The notes beneath the pieces were generated by a model. The model saw only the letters and a list, made by a program, of their open reading frames with translations, made no database searches and was not told where the DNA came from. Positions 15,585 to 24,291 of a DNA stretch of 64,000 bases are shown here, piece by piece; within the stretch, counting starts at the first letter, position 1, and every line of letters starts with the position of its first letter. The stretch spans positions 20,962 through 84,961 of the forward strand of contig CAZDLO010000005.1 of the NCBI GenBank assembly GCA_964506325.1. The letters run 5' to 3'. The translations under genes and the position numbers were made by a program. Source of the stretch: CAINVV01 sp964506325. GTDB taxonomy: Bacteria > Bacteroidota > Bacteroidia > Bacteroidales > Prolixibacteraceae.

Positions 15585-17729
15585 TTATTTTTGATTGTTT
15601 GCAGCAGGTGAAATATCTCTTCCCAGTTTGTGCATGTAGGCTATCATTGCGATCACTTCCCTGGTCGGTTTGATGTCAACACCTGCAAGTTTCAGTTCAT
15701 CAGCAATCTTTTGGGCATCAGTCATGTAAGACTCGATGGCCTTGCTGTCGAAACCTTCCTCGTAAGGTACACCCAACATACGCATGGCTCTTATTTTTGC
15801 AGGAATAATTGCAATATTTGCCTCTTTTTCAAGCAGGAACGGATAAGCTGGCATAATTGATCCGGGAACAACCACTGCTGGTTTGTTAAAATGGTTCAAA
15901 TGCCAGATGGCAGTTTTGTAGGTTGAGCTGCCGATGTATCCGGCCCTTGCCAGATCCGGCCCTGTCCGTCTTGAACCCCACTGGAACGGATGGTCATAAA
16001 CAAACTCCCCGATTTTTGAATATTCGCCATAGCGGTCAGTCTCAAACCTTAAAGGCCTTACCTGTTGCGAGTGACAATTGTAGCACCCATTGGCAATATA
16101 AATGTCCCTGCCGGCCAGTTCAAGCGGAGTATATGGAGTAACTGTCGAGATAGTCGGAATATTGGACTGAACTTTCATCATCGGGATAATTTCAACGATA
16201 CCACCGATTATCAATGCAAGAAACATTAAAAGCGCCAGGCGGACACCTTTTCTTTCGAGCCAGCGGTGAGGAGTCTCGCCACTTTGTTCCCTTGTTTCGT
16301 CATTTACAAGTCCGGCAGCTTCGGCAGCTTCATTGGCAACGATCTTACCTGCAGCCATTGTCTTCAACATGTTGTAAAGGAAGATGATAAAACCTGCCAG
16401 GAATAACAACCCGCCGATAATTCTGATGTGGTACATGGGAAGGATACGGATGGTTGTTTCCATGAAAATCGGATAGGCCAATAGTCCGTCCACTGTATAT
16501 TCCCGCAGCATCAGCCATTGGGTAATGCCCGACCAGTAAAGGGGAATAGCGAACAGGAGGATGCCCAGCGTTGCAATCCAGAAGTGGGTATTGGCGAGTT
16601 TTTTGGAATGAAGAGGAGTCCTGAAAAGTTTTGGGACCAGCCAGTAGAACATACCAAAAATCAGTCCGCCGTTCCAGCCCATACCTCCGATGTGCGTATG
16701 GGCGATTGTCCAGTCGGTAAAGTGACTGATGGCATTCACACTTTTGAGGGACATCATTGGCCCTTCGAAAGTCGACATACCATACGCCGTAATGGCGATC
16801 ACCATAAATTTTAGTCCAGGATCTTCCCTTACTTTGTCCCACGCCCCGCGAAGTGTCAGAAGCCCGTTGACCATTCCTCCCCAGGAGGGTGCAATTAGCA
16901 TTATTGAGAAGGTTACACCCAATGCCTGAACCCAGTCGGGCAAGGAGCTATAAAGCAGGTGATGAGGACCGGCCCACATGTACAAAAATATCAGAGACCA
17001 GAAATGGATAATTGAAAGTTGATAGGAGTATATCGGCCGGCCGGAAGCTTTCGGCAGGTAATAATACATCAGTCCAAGGAATGGGGTTGTCAGAAAGAAG
17101 GCAACAGCATTGTGCCCATACCACCATTGTACCACTGCGTCCTGGGCCCCAGCGTAAATCGGATAGCTTTTAAGTAATGATACCGGAAGTTCTATTGAAT
17201 TTACGACATGCAGAATTGTAACACCAATAAATGTTGCCAGGTACCACCATACGGCTGCGTAGATATGCTTTTCCCGACGCTTGATAACAGTTCCGATCAT
17301 ATTGGCACCGAAACTGAGCCATGCAACTGCAATCAGCAGGTCAATGGGCCACTCAAGTTCTGCATATTCCTTTCCGGTAGTAAAACCGGACAGAAGGGTT
17401 ACAGCTGCAAGTACGATGATAATTTGCCAAACCCAGAAATGAATTCTGCCGAGCAAATCATTGAAAAGCCTGGCTTTCAAAACTCTTTGCAAAGAGTAGT
17501 AAACCCCGGCATACATCGCGTTGCCAATAAATGCAAAAATCACCGCATTGGTGTGAACAGGCCGGATGCGGCCAAAAGAGGTAAATTCCAATCCGAAATT
17601 AAGTGCCGGAAAGGCTAACTGTAATGCAGCTACCAATCCCACCAGCAAAGCCACTGTTCCCCATACAAGTGTGGCGAGGATGAAATTTTTTACAAGCGCA
17701 TTGTCATAATTGAATTTTTGAATCTCCAT
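15585..17729 (-). CDS. ccoNO: cbb3 cytochrome c oxidase, fused subunits I and II (CcoN-CcoO)
   Basis: A 714-residue fusion. Residues 1 to about 470 are the haem-copper oxidase subunit I with 12 helices: RPVHTNAVIFAF (haem b His), WWYGHNAVAFFL (CuB His), SGRPIYSYQLS (Tyr expected to cross-link), AGPHHLLY (two CuB His) and IAHTHIGGMGWNG (haem b and b3 ligands). After a linker rich in Ala/Glu, a helix near residue 500 anchors the CcoO domain, with NGCYNCHSQQVRPLRFETDRYGEYS (haem c) and PGSIMPAYPFL (Met ligand). It reduces O2 to water with high affinity and pumps protons, indicating microaerobic respiration. The fusion is common in Bacteroidota. No frameshift or missing ligand was seen. Confidence 0.97.
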   Translation of the reverse strand: MEIQKFNYDNALVKNFILATLVWGTVALLVGLVAALQLAFPALNFGLEFTSFGRIRPVHTNAVIFAFIGNAMYAGVYYSLQRVLKARLFNDLLGRIHFWVWQIIIVLAAVTLLSGFTTGKEYAELEWPIDLLIAVAWLSFGANMIGTVIKRREKHIYAAVWWYLATFIGVTILHVVNSIELPVSLLKSYPIYAGAQDAVVQWWYGHNAVAFFLTTPFLGLMYYYLPKASGRPIYSYQLSIIHFWSLIFLYMWAGPHHLLYSSLPDWVQALGVTFSIMLIAPSWGGMVNGLLTLRGAWDKVREDPGLKFMVIAITAYGMSTFEGPMMSLKSVNAISHFTDWTIAHTHIGGMGWNGGLIFGMFYWLVPKLFRTPLHSKKLANTHFWIATLGILLFAIPLYWSGITQWLMLREYTVDGLLAYPIFMETTIRILPMYHIRIIGGLLFLAGFIIFLYNMLKTMAAGKIVANEAAEAAGLVNDETREQSGETPHRWLERKGVRLALLMFLALIIGGIVEIIPMMKVQSNIPTISTVTPYTPLELAGRDIYIANGCYNCHSQQVRPLRFETDRYGEYSKIGEFVYDHPFQWGSRRTGPDLARAGYIGSSTYKTAIWHLNHFNKPAVVVPGSIMPAYPFLLEKEANIAIIPAKIRAMRMLGVPYEEGFDSKAIESYMTDAQKIADELKLAGVDIKPTREVIAMIAYMHKLGRDISPAANNQK

Positions 17730-17835
17730 AAGTTAGTAAGAAAATGAATAAATTAGTGATAAGACTATTTTGGTTATTATATTTCAAACAAAATCTCAAG
17801 ATGAAAGCGACCTGTACTGAACCAATAAACCATTT

Positions 17836-17994
17836 CTATTTATCTTCAACTTCCAGTTCCTCTTCAAAAAGGATTCGGACAGAAGGGGTGTAATTATCGT
17901 CATACTGACCAGATTTTACGGCCCAGATGAAGAGTGTTAAAAATATCAGTGCTGCAAACAGACTAACTCCTATCAACACAAAAAGGATATTCAT
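17836..17994 (-). CDS. ccoS: cbb3 oxidase maturation protein CcoS
   Basis: A 52-residue protein starting MNILFVLIGVSLFAALIF. One transmembrane helix is followed by FIWAVKSGQYDD, the near-invariant CcoS signature (W-A-x-K-x-G-Q-[FY]-D-D), then an acidic tail. CcoS is needed to insert cofactors into the oxidase. It is the first gene of the operon here, 106 bases before ccoNO. A longer reading from 18027 adds eleven residues but starts outside the family pattern, so the ATG at 17994 is preferred. Confidence 0.93.
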   Translation of the reverse strand: MNILFVLIGVSLFAALIFLTLFIWAVKSGQYDDNYTPSVRILFEEELEVEDK

Positions 17995-18104
17995 AACAGT
18001 AATGGTTAGTTCGAACGACTGAAACACAAGGTAGGGGACTAAATAATTCTTCCGTTTTGTTCCTCCTGAGATGCAGCCGTTCCAATTGTAATTTGGCTAA
18101 GAAA

Positions 18105-18132
18105 TGATAAAATTATCAGGTGATCAAAACTA
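18105..18132 (-). promoter_or_regulatory. Candidate promoter and dyad upstream of ccoS
   Basis: On the minus strand TAGTTTTG (18132-18125) matches the -7 pattern TAnnTTTG. It is followed within ten bases by the dyad TGATAATTTTATCA (18118-18105), two perfect 6-bp half-sites around two bases. No TTG sits at the proper -33 distance, so positive control by a regulator bound at or near the dyad is possible. The half-sites resemble but do not match the FNR spacing (TTGAT-N4-ATCAA). Confidence 0.35.
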
Positions 18133-18253
18133 TACATTTTTTTATAATTTCATTCCATATTTGATTCTGTCAGGGATGCTATACCCATGTTGCAGTGTGT
18201 AGGTATTCCGTTTTCAGGTATAAAGTGTAATTATCAGATATTTAATACTATAA

Positions 18254-21022
18254 ATGAAAAATTTAAGATTATTACTGCTTCTTTTTATGGTAATACCAGG
18301 GTATTTTAAAGGGTATTCCATTAATTTAGAATCGTTACAAATTTCAAAAATCAGCTATGATTTCGCTGAAATGCCCGGACAGGGGGCAAAAATGATACCC
18401 AGATTCAGCTGGATTGGTGTTTCAGGGCACAGGGGGGCCATCCAAAAGGCATACCAGGTTGAAGTTGGTTCAACTTCTGAAAATTCAGCTGATTTCAATG
18501 CCGACATGTGGAATTCAGGCAAAGTATATTCCGGCAATACGCTCCAGGTTCCCTATTCAGGAAAACTGCTGGTAAGCAATAAAAGCTACTTCTATCGTAT
18601 CACAATCTGGGATGGGGCGGGAAACAAATGCACAAGTCTCATTGATCGGTTCAGAACAGCCATTCAGGACAATAATGAATGGCAGGCAAAATGGATTGGA
18701 GCAGGGCAGCTTCATGATCCCCTACCACCGAAGGGTTTCTTTTCAGGGGCAAAGGATGAAGGAAACTATGGTGATTCTGTAATTCACGACGGACGTTCCA
18801 TGCTGTTGAGGCACAACTTTCAGGTTACGCGAAATGTCCGTAATGCCAGCGTCTCTGTAACCGGTCTCGGTCTTTATGAATTTTTCATCAATGGAGAGAA
18901 GGTTTGTGACCATCAGTTGTCTCCTGCCAAGACTCCGTATCACAAAGAGATATTGTACGATTCATTTGATGTGACCCGGTTGCTTTCACCCGGAGCCATT
19001 GTTTTGGCCCTGCATCTGGGGAATGGATGGTACAATCCCTATAAAAAATGGTGGCAGGAATACAGGATGCAATGGTTTGGACACAAAAAGGCCATTTTGC
19101 AGTTGCGCATTGAATATATGGATGGTACTATTGAGACTGTCTTGACAGACCGAAGCTGGAAGACATCCCCCGGACCATCGTTGTACAACTGTATTTATGA
19201 CGGAGAGCTTTATGATGCCTTGAAGGAGCCTTCTGGCTGGATGAAGCCGGGTTTTGATGACACTTCATGGAAATTTGCGACAGAGGCTGAAGCGCCCCGG
19301 GGAGCGTTAATGGCCGCCAATATGCCACCTGTCAGAATTGTACAAAAGTTTGATCCGGTAAAAGTCACTAAAACCTCGCCCGGTAGTACTGTCTATGATT
19401 TTGGACAGAATTTTGCCGGATGGACCAGGGTTTTGCTAAAGGGGAAAAGAGGTTCAAAAATTAGTATCAGGTATTCAGAGGAACTGGATTCAGCCGGAAA
19501 CCTGGATCTTACATGCAACGAAAATGCGCGGGCAACTGCCGAATATATTTTAAAAGGGGAGGGGACTGAGGTGTATGAACCTCATTTTACCTATTTCGGA
19601 TTCCAGTTTGCAGAACTTGTGTCAGATTCGCCCGGGACAGAAATTATTAAAGTAGAGGGCTGTGTGGTTCATTCTGATAATCTGCCGAAAGGATCTTTTA
19701 ACTGTGACAATGAATTGGTCAATAAGATTCACAGGGCGACTTTATGGTCGCAGAAAAGCAACATGCTGGGCTACCCTATGGATTGCCCGCAGCGTGATGA
19801 ACGGCTCGGATGGATGGGTGATGCACAGGTAACCGCTGAAGAGGCAATGTTCAATTTCGATATGGCAAGGTTTTACAGGAACTGGTTCAGCGGTATTCGT
19901 GCGAACCAGGATCCGGCCACCGGGGATATACCGATTATTTCTCCCCGTCCCTACATCCGGGATGAAGGTGTCGAATGGAGCAGTACTTACCTTACAATGA
20001 TCTGGGACCATTACCGTTATTACGGAGACAAGCAACTTATCGATAGCCATTATGAGGCTATGGCCAAATATTTTCGATTCCTGACCGGTCACGCATCGGG
20101 CTTCATTCAGCCCAAAGGCTGGATTGGTGACTGGGGGAGCCGGGCGAGGAACTGGAAGGAGGGCGATCCTGAATCTGTTCCGACAGCCTATTATTACCTG
20201 GATGCGATTCTGCTTGCAAAAATGGCCGGGGTTACAGGAAGAACCTCTGATTCAGTCTATTTTGCAGGTATGGCAGATAAAATAAAAGAGGCCTACAACA
20301 AAAATTTCTTTCACCCCGAACACAATGCTTACCATGATGGCAGCCAGATGGCCAATGCTTTTCCCCTTTACCTGGACCTGGTTCCACTACAAAAAAGGAA
20401 TTCAGTGCTAAACTCCCTGGTGAACCAAATCCTTGTGGCCGATTCGGGCCATCTCACAACGGGTGTGCTCGGGACCAAATATCTTCCGGAAGTACTAACC
20501 GAAAATGGCAGGGCCGACATAGCCTGGATGCTGGTCAATCAGAAGGGATATCCGAGTTGGTCTCAGATGATGGAGAAGTACAATACCATGTGTGAGTTCT
20601 GGACGCTCAAACAGTCGCACAACCACGTTATGATGGGAAGTATTGACAGCTGGTTTTATGAGGCTCTTGCAGGGGTCCGTTTACTGGAGAGCTACCCTGC
20701 TTATGGCAGAACTATCCTCAAACCCTATCTTCCTGATAACCTGAACCGTGTGGACTGCACGCTTCAGACAGTAAGGGGAGAGGTTAAATCCAGCTGGGAG
20801 AAAGATGGGTCAAACCTCAGGATGATTGTGGAGATTCCATTCAATTGTCAGTCAGAAGTATGGATACCAGGCAAAAGCGGATCTGTCATCACTGAATCCG
20901 GAAAGCCTGTCGATGGAGCAACAGGAATCACCTTCGTAAAGAGAGAAGGTGATTTCAGCATTTACAAAATTGGATCAGGGAACTACCGTTTTGAAGTCAG
21001 AGAGACCGCTGGAAAATTCTGA
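18254..21022 (+). CDS. Alpha-L-rhamnosidase, GH78, secreted
   Basis: A 922-residue glycosidase with an N-terminal signal peptide (hydrophobic LLLLLFMVIPGYF). Domains in order: an Ig-like N-terminal domain (about 25-140) and a rhamnosidase N-domain with HNFQVTRNVRNASVSVTGLGLYE (about 185-350). Then come the concanavalin-like domain with VYDFGQNFAGW and the (alpha/alpha)6 catalytic barrel, with DCPQRDERLGWMGDAQ holding the acidic catalytic residues. Further on are IGDWGS and SIDSWFYEALAGV, and then a C-terminal beta domain with EVKSSWEKDG. It releases terminal L-rhamnose from plant or microbial glycans. No SusC/D pair is adjacent. Its 3' end overlaps the convergent GNAT-like gene by 26 bases. 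Confidence 0.93.
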   Translation: MKNLRLLLLLFMVIPGYFKGYSINLESLQISKISYDFAEMPGQGAKMIPRFSWIGVSGHRGAIQKAYQVEVGSTSENSADFNADMWNSGKVYSGNTLQVPYSGKLLVSNKSYFYRITIWDGAGNKCTSLIDRFRTAIQDNNEWQAKWIGAGQLHDPLPPKGFFSGAKDEGNYGDSVIHDGRSMLLRHNFQVTRNVRNASVSVTGLGLYEFFINGEKVCDHQLSPAKTPYHKEILYDSFDVTRLLSPGAIVLALHLGNGWYNPYKKWWQEYRMQWFGHKKAILQLRIEYMDGTIETVLTDRSWKTSPGPSLYNCIYDGELYDALKEPSGWMKPGFDDTSWKFATEAEAPRGALMAANMPPVRIVQKFDPVKVTKTSPGSTVYDFGQNFAGWTRVLLKGKRGSKISIRYSEELDSAGNLDLTCNENARATAEYILKGEGTEVYEPHFTYFGFQFAELVSDSPGTEIIKVEGCVVHSDNLPKGSFNCDNELVNKIHRATLWSQKSNMLGYPMDCPQRDERLGWMGDAQVTAEEAMFNFDMARFYRNWFSGIRANQDPATGDIPIISPRPYIRDEGVEWSSTYLTMIWDHYRYYGDKQLIDSHYEAMAKYFRFLTGHASGFIQPKGWIGDWGSRARNWKEGDPESVPTAYYYLDAILLAKMAGVTGRTSDSVYFAGMADKIKEAYNKNFFHPEHNAYHDGSQMANAFPLYLDLVPLQKRNSVLNSLVNQILVADSGHLTTGVLGTKYLPEVLTENGRADIAWMLVNQKGYPSWSQMMEKYNTMCEFWTLKQSHNHVMMGSIDSWFYEALAGVRLLESYPAYGRTILKPYLPDNLNRVDCTLQTVRGEVKSSWEKDGSNLRMIVEIPFNCQSEVWIPGKSGSVITESGKPVDGATGITFVKREGDFSIYKIGSGNYRFEVRETAGKF

Positions 21023-22121
21023 ACCTCTTGTATACCTTTCCTCCGAATTTTTCCATCTCGGCCCTGACCTTTGTGTTGTATTCGAGTTCGAGGTGAGAAT
21101 CCATCACAATTTTACCGGTTTCCTTGGCAGATTTCACTAATTGGAGACCCATCCATACGTCCAGTCCGCGTCCCTGGTAACGCGGGTCGATGGCCCCCAA
21201 TAGCAGGTTAATCTGTTTGGTCTTGCGGGCAGCCGCAAAAATTTTGAAAATGCCGAACGGGAAAAGGTATCCTTTGGATTTCTTGATGCCTTCACTGATG
21301 TCAGCCATACCAATAATCATGGCAATGATTTCATTTTTTTCATTGACAATCAGCTTGATATACCTCGGATTGATCAGGAAAAGGTATTTGTTGGCAAAAT
21401 CGTCCATCTCCTTTTCATTGAAAGGAACAAAACCATAAATTTCCCCGAAGGTGTTGTTAACCAGCGTAAGAACCGGCCTGATAAGCGGTTTGATTTTGCG
21501 CCTGGAGGTGAACTGAAGCAGTTTTAAGTTAGAGTTTCTTTCTTCTGTCCGTTGCAGAATTTTTTGATGTAGCTCAGGGATTTGTTCAGGAATAGGGACA
21601 TTGTAGACGACCAGGTCAACCTTTTTTGAAAAACCTGCTGCTTCAGTTAGACCGACCATATAAGGGAAATTGCAGTTGGAGGCAATAACCACTGGTTTGT
21701 CATACCCATCTATCAGAAATCCCTGCGGGTCTTTGTCGGAAAATGCCAATGGTCCTACAAGGGTGTCCATCCCAAGTGATTTTCCCCATTTTGCAACATG
21801 GTTCACTAGTGCGTCAAAGACTTCCTGGTCATTGTATGTTTCGAGGTTGGAAAACCGTACATGGTCTTCATTGTGCGACTTGTTATACTCTTTGCTGATT
21901 AGTCCCATGCACCTGCCAACGCATTTGTCATCCTTGAAAGCCAGCAACAAGATGTGTTCACAATGTTCGAACAATCCATTTTTCTTCGGATCGAAATAAG
22001 TCCATTCATCCATATATAGTGGTGGCACCCAGTTTTTATGGTCTTTGTGGATTTCTGCAGGAAGATGGATAAAAAGACGAAGGTCTTTCTTGTTTTCTAC
22101 TTTTCTGATAGTTATGGTCAT
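20997..22121 (-). CDS. GNAT-like protein of unknown substrate (YghO-type)
   Basis: A 374-residue protein with an N-terminal region (KDLRLFIHLPAEIHKDHKNWVPPL) typical of a conserved Bacteroidota/Proteobacteria family annotated as GNAT or YghO-like. Two half-domains are seen: residues about 1-180 with VGPLAFSDKDPQGFLIDGYD, and about 200-374 with the acetyl-CoA-loop-like IDPRYQGRGLDVWMGLQLV. It is cytoplasmic, with no signal peptide. Function is not known; an acyl or acetyl transfer is inferred from fold only. A well-spaced promoter lies right at its start codon, so the mRNA may have almost no leader. Confidence 0.75.
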   Translation of the reverse strand: MTITIRKVENKKDLRLFIHLPAEIHKDHKNWVPPLYMDEWTYFDPKKNGLFEHCEHILLLAFKDDKCVGRCMGLISKEYNKSHNEDHVRFSNLETYNDQEVFDALVNHVAKWGKSLGMDTLVGPLAFSDKDPQGFLIDGYDKPVVIASNCNFPYMVGLTEAAGFSKKVDLVVYNVPIPEQIPELHQKILQRTEERNSNLKLLQFTSRRKIKPLIRPVLTLVNNTFGEIYGFVPFNEKEMDDFANKYLFLINPRYIKLIVNEKNEIIAMIIGMADISEGIKKSKGYLFPFGIFKIFAAARKTKQINLLLGAIDPRYQGRGLDVWMGLQLVKSAKETGKIVMDSHLELEYNTKVRAEMEKFGGKVYKRFRIFQRSL

Positions 22122-22125
22122 GCGA

Positions 22126-22158
22126 CAAAAATAAAAAAGATTTTAACAAATGCACAAA
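22126..22158 (-). promoter_or_regulatory. Bacteroidota-type promoter of the YghO-like gene
   Basis: On the minus strand TTTG (22158-22155) is followed after 21 bases by TATTTTTG (22133-22126), an exact fit to TTTG/TAnnTTTG. The start codon begins at 22121, so transcription would begin within a few bases of it. Confidence 0.6.
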
Positions 22159-22250
22159 TTACAATAGTCAGGCTGATTGATCGGATAGGATAGTAGTAGT
22201 GTTGTAGTTCTTAAATGGGTGTTTATTGGGGTATTGCAGAAATTTAATCC

Positions 22251-22799
22251 TTAATGTCTCCTTTTTATTTTATTGAAGATGTCCCATAAAACGATACCAA
22301 CGCTCACTGAAATATTGAAGGAATGTTTGGTGCCAAATTGTGGAATCTCGAGAGCCAGGTCGCATTGATCGACAACCTCCTGTTGCACTCCTTTGACTTC
22401 ATTGCCAAAGACCAGGGCCAGCCTGGTGTGATCCAAAGGATAATATTTGTCGAGTCCGATGCTGTTTTCAACCTGTTCGACGGCGATAACAGTGTATCCG
22501 TTTGCTTTTAATTTGGCGGTGACTTCGAGTGCGGAGCTGTTATATTCCCATGAGACTGTATTTTCGGCCCCAAGGGCGGTTTTGCGTATTTCCTTATCTG
22601 GAGGTGTGGATGTTATCCCGCACAGGTATATTTTTTCTACAAGCAGCGCGTCAGAAGTACGGAATACTGAGCCAATGTTGTGGCAGCTGCGGATATTGTC
22701 AAGAACAATTACAACAGGTATTTTGTCAAGAGAGTTAAACTCCTCGGCACTGGGTCTGGCGAGTTCGTTGTTTTCCAGTTTTCTCATCCTGCTTACCAT
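22251..22799 (-). CDS. TrmH/SpoU-family RNA 2'-O-methyltransferase
   Basis: A 182-residue SPOUT enzyme. The three knot motifs are present: motif 1 VLDNIRSCHNIGSVFRTSDA, motif 2 RLALVFGNEVKGV and motif 3 EIPQFGTKHSFNISVSVGIVLWD. It methylates the 2'-OH of a ribose in tRNA or rRNA using SAM. The compact size and the lack of an N-terminal L30e-like domain fit a TrmH/TrmL-like tRNA enzyme, but the target base is not certain. Its start ATG overlaps the arginine deiminase stop by seven bases, so the two are translationally coupled although their functions look unrelated. Confidence 0.9.
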   Translation of the reverse strand: MVSRMRKLENNELARPSAEEFNSLDKIPVVIVLDNIRSCHNIGSVFRTSDALLVEKIYLCGITSTPPDKEIRKTALGAENTVSWEYNSSALEVTAKLKANGYTVIAVEQVENSIGLDKYYPLDHTRLALVFGNEVKGVQQEVVDQCDLALEIPQFGTKHSFNISVSVGIVLWDIFNKIKRRH

Positions 22800-24064
22800 T
22801 CAACATTTTTTCTTTTTACAGGCATTGTCATACACCTGGCTCCACCTCCGCCCCTTGCAAGTTCCGATCCGGCAATGGTGACGACAGCCCTGTTATAATC
22901 CATCAGGTTCACCTTGTTTTCTATCACGTCCATGGCTTTTAATATTTCAAAACCATTCCTGTTCATCTCTTCCAGGGTCTTTTCATTTCGTTCGTAACCT
23001 ATTACTTTTCCTGGAGCTATGGCAAAGAAGTTGGCGCCACTGTGCCACTGTTCCCTCTCCATAATCCAGGGGTCTCCGTGCCCGCCACAGTTGATTGGGG
23101 CTAATTCCATCCCACAGCGTTCAAGTGCTTTCAACAGGCTTGTTTCCTCCCTGATAGAGGTAACCTTGCCATTGTCAATGGTTATTTTGATCGTGTGGTA
23201 TTTTGTCTTCTTTAAAATAAGTGGTTCATAGACCATACAGGCATTCTTGTCCAGGAGGGTAAAAGTCATGTCGAGGTGAATAAATGACTCGGGTGTTTTC
23301 GGCAATTCCTGCACAATCAGGTGTTTGGTGCCTGTTTTTTTCTCTTTGATTATTTCAGTCAGCAAATCAATTCCTTCTGTTGAAGTCCTGGCACCGCTGC
23401 CGACGAGGATAATATTTTCATTGGCAATTTCTACATCTCCGCCCTCAATTGTGGCGTTCCGGAAAATATTTCTGCCGCCGGCGACGCGTTCAGGATTGAT
23501 GGTATTAACTTCCATGGATGGGTGATCCCTGAAGATGGTCTCCATAATCAACGTCTCCCTCTCCCTGACTTTGCTGGCCATTTTACCGATCAATACATCA
23601 TTCCAGATGGCTATGGCAGAATCACGGGTAAAGAGAAAATTGTGCAGTGGCCGCATGGAATACCGCTCATTGCTCAGAAACTTGGTAAGGTTGTCCCGTT
23701 TGAGCACAACACCCTCAATAAGCTGTTTGGCAAGGATATCCGGCTGCATTGCCAGAAGCAGATCCATCTCATCATGGGCAGCCTCATGGTCGCAGATATT
23801 CCTGATAAGCGCCTCCTTCGAACGGTCATTTCGAAGGGTTTCAGTTAACAACTGACTGACTTCATAGGTCTTGGTCACTTTGTTCAAAACCTCTTTCAGT
23901 TCCATATACTCCCTGGAAGCAACTGAAAGGTTCAGAATATCGCTGTAAAGAGCTCTTTCGGCATTTTCCGGGGTCATATTTTCAACTTCCGGTCCCGGAC
24001 CGTGAAGGATAACTCCTTCCAGTTCCCCAATTTCGGAGGTTACATTCACATTTAATTTGTCCAT
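22793..24064 (-). CDS. arcA: Arginine deiminase
   Basis: A 423-residue guanidino-group hydrolase: L-arginine to citrulline plus ammonia. Motifs seen: ELEGVILHGPGPE near the N-terminus, HNFLFTRDSA (FTRD), TIEGGDVEI (Glu/Asp), FIHLDMTFTLL (catalytic His), NCGGHGDPWIMEREQWHSGANF and GGGARCMTMPV (nucleophilic Cys). The ATG at 24064 (MDKLNVNVTSEIGEL) is used, as the upstream alternative only adds a 12-residue leader. Neither ornithine carbamoyltransferase nor carbamate kinase is nearby, so this is not a complete ADI operon here; it may serve nitrogen supply or acid response. The trmH-like gene follows with an overlap. Confidence 0.92.
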   Translation of the reverse strand: MDKLNVNVTSEIGELEGVILHGPGPEVENMTPENAERALYSDILNLSVASREYMELKEVLNKVTKTYEVSQLLTETLRNDRSKEALIRNICDHEAAHDEMDLLLAMQPDILAKQLIEGVVLKRDNLTKFLSNERYSMRPLHNFLFTRDSAIAIWNDVLIGKMASKVRERETLIMETIFRDHPSMEVNTINPERVAGGRNIFRNATIEGGDVEIANENIILVGSGARTSTEGIDLLTEIIKEKKTGTKHLIVQELPKTPESFIHLDMTFTLLDKNACMVYEPLILKKTKYHTIKITIDNGKVTSIREETSLLKALERCGMELAPINCGGHGDPWIMEREQWHSGANFFAIAPGKVIGYERNEKTLEEMNRNGFEILKAMDVIENKVNLMDYNRAVVTIAGSELARGGGGARCMTMPVKRKNVEW

Positions 24065-24253
24065 AAGAAAAGGCAGATGTTGGGTTGAATTTAAATGCAA
24101 GTTATATTATAAGAATTTAAAAATCAACTATATATGTTGTTTGGTTTATGTTACCGTAGTCTATATTCTTCTTTCGATGTTTCTTTTCATGCAAAGATAT
24201 TTAATATTAGGCAGGTAAAGAATGTTAAACAACCTTTATTAGCCATGCAAAAA

Positions 24254-24285
24254 TTGTCATATCGCAGTTTCCTTTATTAAATTTG
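24254..24285 (+). promoter_or_regulatory. Bacteroidota-type promoter of the DUF4294 gene
   Basis: TTG (24254-24256), 21-base spacer, TAAATTTG (24278-24285): an exact -33/-7 pair. The first ATG is at 24292, so the transcript would be leaderless or have a leader of about 12 bases if ATG 24304 is used. It also shows that a TTG at 24283 lies in the promoter and cannot be the start codon. Confidence 0.6.
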
Positions 24286-24291
24286 CACCAA

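Noticed and set aside
16345..16842. 165-codon minus-strand frame inside ccoNO
   Set aside because: It is a shifted frame within the CcoN part; the true frame carries all haem and copper ligands.
18105..18130. FNR box before ccoS
   Set aside because: The half-sites TGAT/ATCA have six bases between them instead of four, and the nearby TTGATCACC is a single half-site; it is only a dyad of unknown use.
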